DNA of 24,298 nucleotides from Stachybotrys elegans (taxonomy: Eukaryota > Ascomycota > Sordariomycetes > Hypocreales > Stachybotryaceae). How positions within the stretch are numbered: the first letter of the stretch is position 1; each line of letters opens with the position of its first letter. The position numbers and the translations under genes were made by a program. Shown one piece after another: positions 22,186 to 24,298 of the stretch. The stretch is taken from contig JAGPNK010000053.1 in assembly GCA_020746835.1 (NCBI GenBank), positions 1-24,298 on the forward strand, written 5' to 3'. The notes under the pieces are model-generated. The model was given only the letters and a program-made list of their open reading frames with translations. It did not search any database and was not told the DNA's origin.

Positions 22186-22255
22186 GTGGAGGAACCATAA
22201 GTAGTGCACTGTTTCCAACCATTCTTTCATTGCTCTCATTTCTCATTGCTCTCAA

Positions 22256-22700
22256 TCGGAAGGAAGGGCTTTAGAGGGTTGTGGCTCACGAGAACAGTCC
22301 CATTGAAGGAAGGATAATTACGTACAATAAAGAAATCTTTTCTGCACCGTAACAAGGAATCATTTAGGAACCCACGGCAACTGTTGCACACCGGCGGATA
22401 CAAGCCAGCAGCACGGTTTCTAAAAGTTCAAAGACGGATGCCGCCATTGACAGACATGTTCATCCCATGGCCAGTGCAGTTGTCAAAGCTAAATCTGAGG
22501 ATAAAGAACCCACAGCTTTAGCAGGCGCACAATAAGTATGGAGGAAGGTATTAGAAGGCCAGGTAAGGCAAACGGATACCTAAAAGAACAGTAAATGGAG
22601 CTAAAATATTCTGACCATGAAAGAGAAATAGATAGCAGCTGAACAGCGGAATGGATCCCTATCCTTCTATTCAACCCTTGACCTACCCTGTTAATCACGT
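22256..22700 (-). repeat. upstream segment of the NACHT gene, duplicated at 23760-24240
   Basis: From the TATA box rightwards this region aligns to the region upstream of the unresolved gene. Matching anchors are AATAAAGAAA..TTTT.TGCAC, GG.TACA.GCC.GCAGCA..GGTT and GACATGTTC..C...GG.CAGTGCAGTT, in the same order with similar spacing. The right-hand copy carries an extra ~115-130 bp, which is the dispersed element copy C. I read this as paralogous promoters from an old duplication. Confidence 0.65.
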
Positions 22701-23019
22701 TCAGATGATTAAGATATATATTTTAGAACAAACAAATATAGTTTAACTGGCATCCGCCAGCATCGCTATGTATCAGTCTGCATTCTATTGACCTATCCTT
22801 ATTGCGCAGGGCCAATGATTGATTCCAGACGACAGCACCTTTAGCCAGCCTTGTCAGAGCACAGCCAGCCCTGTTAGAATATGCATAAGGGCTAGAGTAT
22901 TTAGAGTTTTAGAAATTTTGTCATGAAACAAACCACTGCGCGATTTTTCAATATAACCGTTAGTGTTTATGTTATTGTGTTAATGTAAATGGGGATGATG
23001 TTAGAAATGTCGAGCTTAC
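22701..23019. other. region holding a possible intron or last exon of the unresolved gene
   Basis: AT-rich, with no long frame. AGCCAGCC(T/C)TGT(C/T)AGA occurs twice with 20-bp period at 22843-22858 and 22863-22878. On the minus strand CATTCTAACAG, at about 22873-22883, would make a good 3' splice site for the donor at 23019, giving a very short last exon, but this is unverified. Confidence 0.35.
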
Positions 23020-23020
23020 C

Positions 23021-23120
23021 TTTCTGCCAAGTGTCATCTACTGATGTTATATCGCCTTTATCATCAGAGTGCGCCTCCTCTAAATCACAGATGTCTATCC
23101 CATTGGGCCACAGGATCAGA
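23021..23120 (-). repeat. dispersed CPNGI/SDDK element, copy D, exon-like
   Basis: On the minus strand this reads WPNGIDICDLEEAHSDDKGD and continues to DDTWQK. It ends exactly at a strong splice donor (AAAG|GTAAGC, intron from 23019). It is the only copy in a setting that looks like a normal exon, with an open frame on the left from a possible acceptor TTGAG at about 23156. It may represent the parent sequence of the other copies, which lack the donor. Confidence 0.65.
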
Positions 23121-23189
23121 AGATTCCACACATAGACATCATCCACATTTGCTCAAGGATCGGCGACTTCAGGGGAATTTGTGAATATA

Positions 23190-23555
23190 CTACCAAACTA
23201 ACAGATAGCTATAATGAATAGAACAGCCACGCTCGTCGGCAAGTGGTTCTCCAGGGGTGAGTGTGAATGGCTTCCCCTTCATGATAACGCGATACCAAGT
23301 CAGCATCCCCGTCATGTCGGTTTTGAGCCATTTCTTGCCACGGCGTGCTGTTGCTAAGACATTCCACATGAGGTTGATGCGATCCCATTTTTGACCAAGA
23401 GAAACGCCATGGGCACGCAGATTCGCAGAATGTATGACAACGGGATCCTGCTTGGCTATCTCGACCCAATTCCTGTCGAGTTGAACCTCCGGAGGTGGTG
23501 GTTCATCTAGATTTAATTTGGCGATGTCGTCAATAATGTCAGGGCGGTCTAGCAT
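23190..23555 (-). CDS. hypothetical protein, gene model unresolved, possibly broken
   Basis: An open frame without an ATG begins at 23726, just after a TAG. Its first ATG is at 23555 and it stops at 23190, which gives 121 residues (MLDRPDIIDDIAKLNLDEPP at the start, SIHYSYLLVW at the end). A TATA box at 23749-23759 lies well placed for transcription. The first ATG after it (23665) is in another frame and soon stops, so either an intron or decay must be assumed. Downstream, the exon-like copy D may belong to the same gene, but I found no splice pair that joins the two in frame with good consensus. The protein has a Pro/acid-rich patch (LDEPPPPEVQLD) and no domain I recognise. Treat it as a candidate gene or pseudogene whose promoter is a duplicate of the NACHT gene's. 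Confidence 0.35.
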   Translation of the reverse strand: MLDRPDIIDDIAKLNLDEPPPPEVQLDRNWVEIAKQDPVVIHSANLRAHGVSLGQKWDRINLMWNVLATARRGKKWLKTDMTGMLTWYRVIMKGKPFTLTPGEPLADERGCSIHYSYLLVW

Positions 23556-23748
23556 AGTGTCATGGCCTCTTAGTTCCAATGTTTTGGTTTGTTTGGAAGG
23601 AGTAAGCTGAACCAAAGGGAGGGTGGACACAGGATATCCAAATGTCTTGTTTTCAGGAGAGACATTGCAGAGATTATCGTAGAGATGAAATCTGATTGTT
23701 GAAATACAGGAAGAAATTGAGGAAACCTATAAGGCGGCGAGATTTGGC

Positions 23749-23759
23749 TATATATATAT
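23749..23759 (-). promoter_or_regulatory. TATA box of the unresolved gene
   Basis: An alternating TA run followed on the minus strand by GCCAAATCTC. It corresponds in position and sequence to the TATA region of the NACHT gene (ACCAAAGCTC), and both are followed by TAGG.TTTC and a TTCAAC stretch. Confidence 0.5.
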
Positions 23760-23878
23760 CTATGGAAGGACCACGAAGCAGTACATGATTCACGGAATCC
23801 ACTACTGAGTGCCACTAACAAAGGCCGCTGAGTGCTATGACGCGACGCCAGCTCTTAGAGAAAAGCAGCTATGTAGAT

Positions 23879-23993
23879 GTGGGATTTCCCGTTCGTGTGC
23901 CCCAATGGGATACAGACCAGTGACTTCGAGGAGGCCTCCTCTGACGATAAAGACGATATCAAATCAATAGATAACAATTGGTTAGAAAATTCA
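23879..23993 (+). repeat. dispersed CPNGI/SDDK element, copy C, flanked by 13-bp direct repeats
   Basis: The best-preserved copy. It is bracketed by CAGCTATGTAGAT at 23866-23878 and 23994-24006, as a target-site duplication would be. No corresponding insert exists in the matching stretch upstream of the NACHT gene. An open frame from the ATG at 23877 to 24029 (50 residues) covers the whole element and reads MWDFPFVCPNGIQTSDFEEA and onward through SSDDKDDIKSIDNNW. Whether it is translated is unknown. The element has no obvious terminal inverted repeats and no poly(A) tail. Confidence 0.75.
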
Positions 23994-24006
23994 CAGCTAT
24001 GTAGAT

Positions 24007-24298
24007 TATCCGTTATTCACATAAAATAAAGAAAACGTTTTTTGCACAGTCATAAAGCAAGCATTCTCAAGCTGCTAGGTGAACAATGGCTACTGCATGC
24101 CAGATGGTACATGCCGGCAGCAATGGTTCTGCAAACAGAAGTTAGACATGGGGGCAGAGAAGGAGCTCAAAGTTATATCCCTCCACTTGACATGTTCTTC
24201 TGGTGGTCAGTGCAGTTAATAATGCGCAAGATAGAAAGCCTACAAAGAGATAGTCGCAGATTAAATAATGGAAAAGGTAAGGCAACGAAACCAGAGTT
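24007..24298 (-). repeat. right part of the duplicated promoter segment
   Basis: This aligns with about 22310-22500 upstream of the NACHT gene through AATAAAGAAA, GCCGGCAGCA, GACATGTTC and GTCAGTGCAGTT anchors. No other gene is visible before the window ends. Confidence 0.6.

Noticed and set aside
22070..22255. Longer N-terminus for the NACHT protein starting at the in-frame ATG at 22255
   Set aside because: The TATA box at 22176-22185 lies inside this stretch and aligns with a TATA box in the paralogous promoter, so these codons are probably upstream of transcription start.

Overview
The window looks like nuclear DNA of a filamentous ascomycete (Pezizomycotina, probably a sordariomycete). 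Its genes carry short spliceosomal introns (43-95 nt, GT..AG, several with CTAAC/CTGAC branch-like motifs). The products are typical of moulds: a GPI-anchored CRH-type cell-wall enzyme, an LsdA-like ferritin-fold secreted protein, an FTA2-domain kinase-like protein and a NACHT-type NOD-like receptor. No tRNA, rRNA, CRISPR array or intact transposon was found.

Layout, left to right. A secreted GH1 beta-glucosidase-like gene (583-2433, +). A head-to-head pair of lineage-specific fungal genes: a hypothetical (3281-4527, -, two exons) and an FTA2/kinase-like gene (4990-6115, +, two exons). A gene-poor stretch, then the ferritin-like secreted protein (8191-9350, +, two exons). A second 2-kb gene-poor stretch, then the CRH-like GH16 gene (11374-12738, +, two exons). 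A divergent pair of paralogous secreted proteins of unknown function (13636-14547, - and 15257-16147, +) sharing one 0.7-kb promoter region. A six-exon CobW/COG0523 (ZNG1-like) GTPase metallochaperone (16338-18332, -). Finally an accessory-looking end holding a NACHT receptor (19277-22069, -) and an unresolved, possibly broken gene (about 23020-23726, -).

The left and middle parts are dominated by secreted or cell-surface proteins. The right end looks like a fast-evolving immunity/incompatibility-type region. The NACHT gene has almost nothing upstream of its nucleotide-binding domain, and its promoter and first-exon region resembles the promoter of the neighbouring unresolved gene, so the two share a duplicated upstream segment.

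The most unusual signal is a roughly 80-115-bp sequence present four times in 24 kb: beside the GH1 stop codon, downstream of the NACHT gene, inside the unresolved gene in an exon-like setting with a splice donor, and in that gene's upstream region. Read in one frame, three copies encode the same acidic peptide pattern (PNGI..SDxEEA.SDDK..I.S.DxxW). Two copies are flanked by short direct repeats, and the copy near the right end is missing from the matching position in the duplicated promoter. It behaves like a dispersing exon fragment or a small mobile element.
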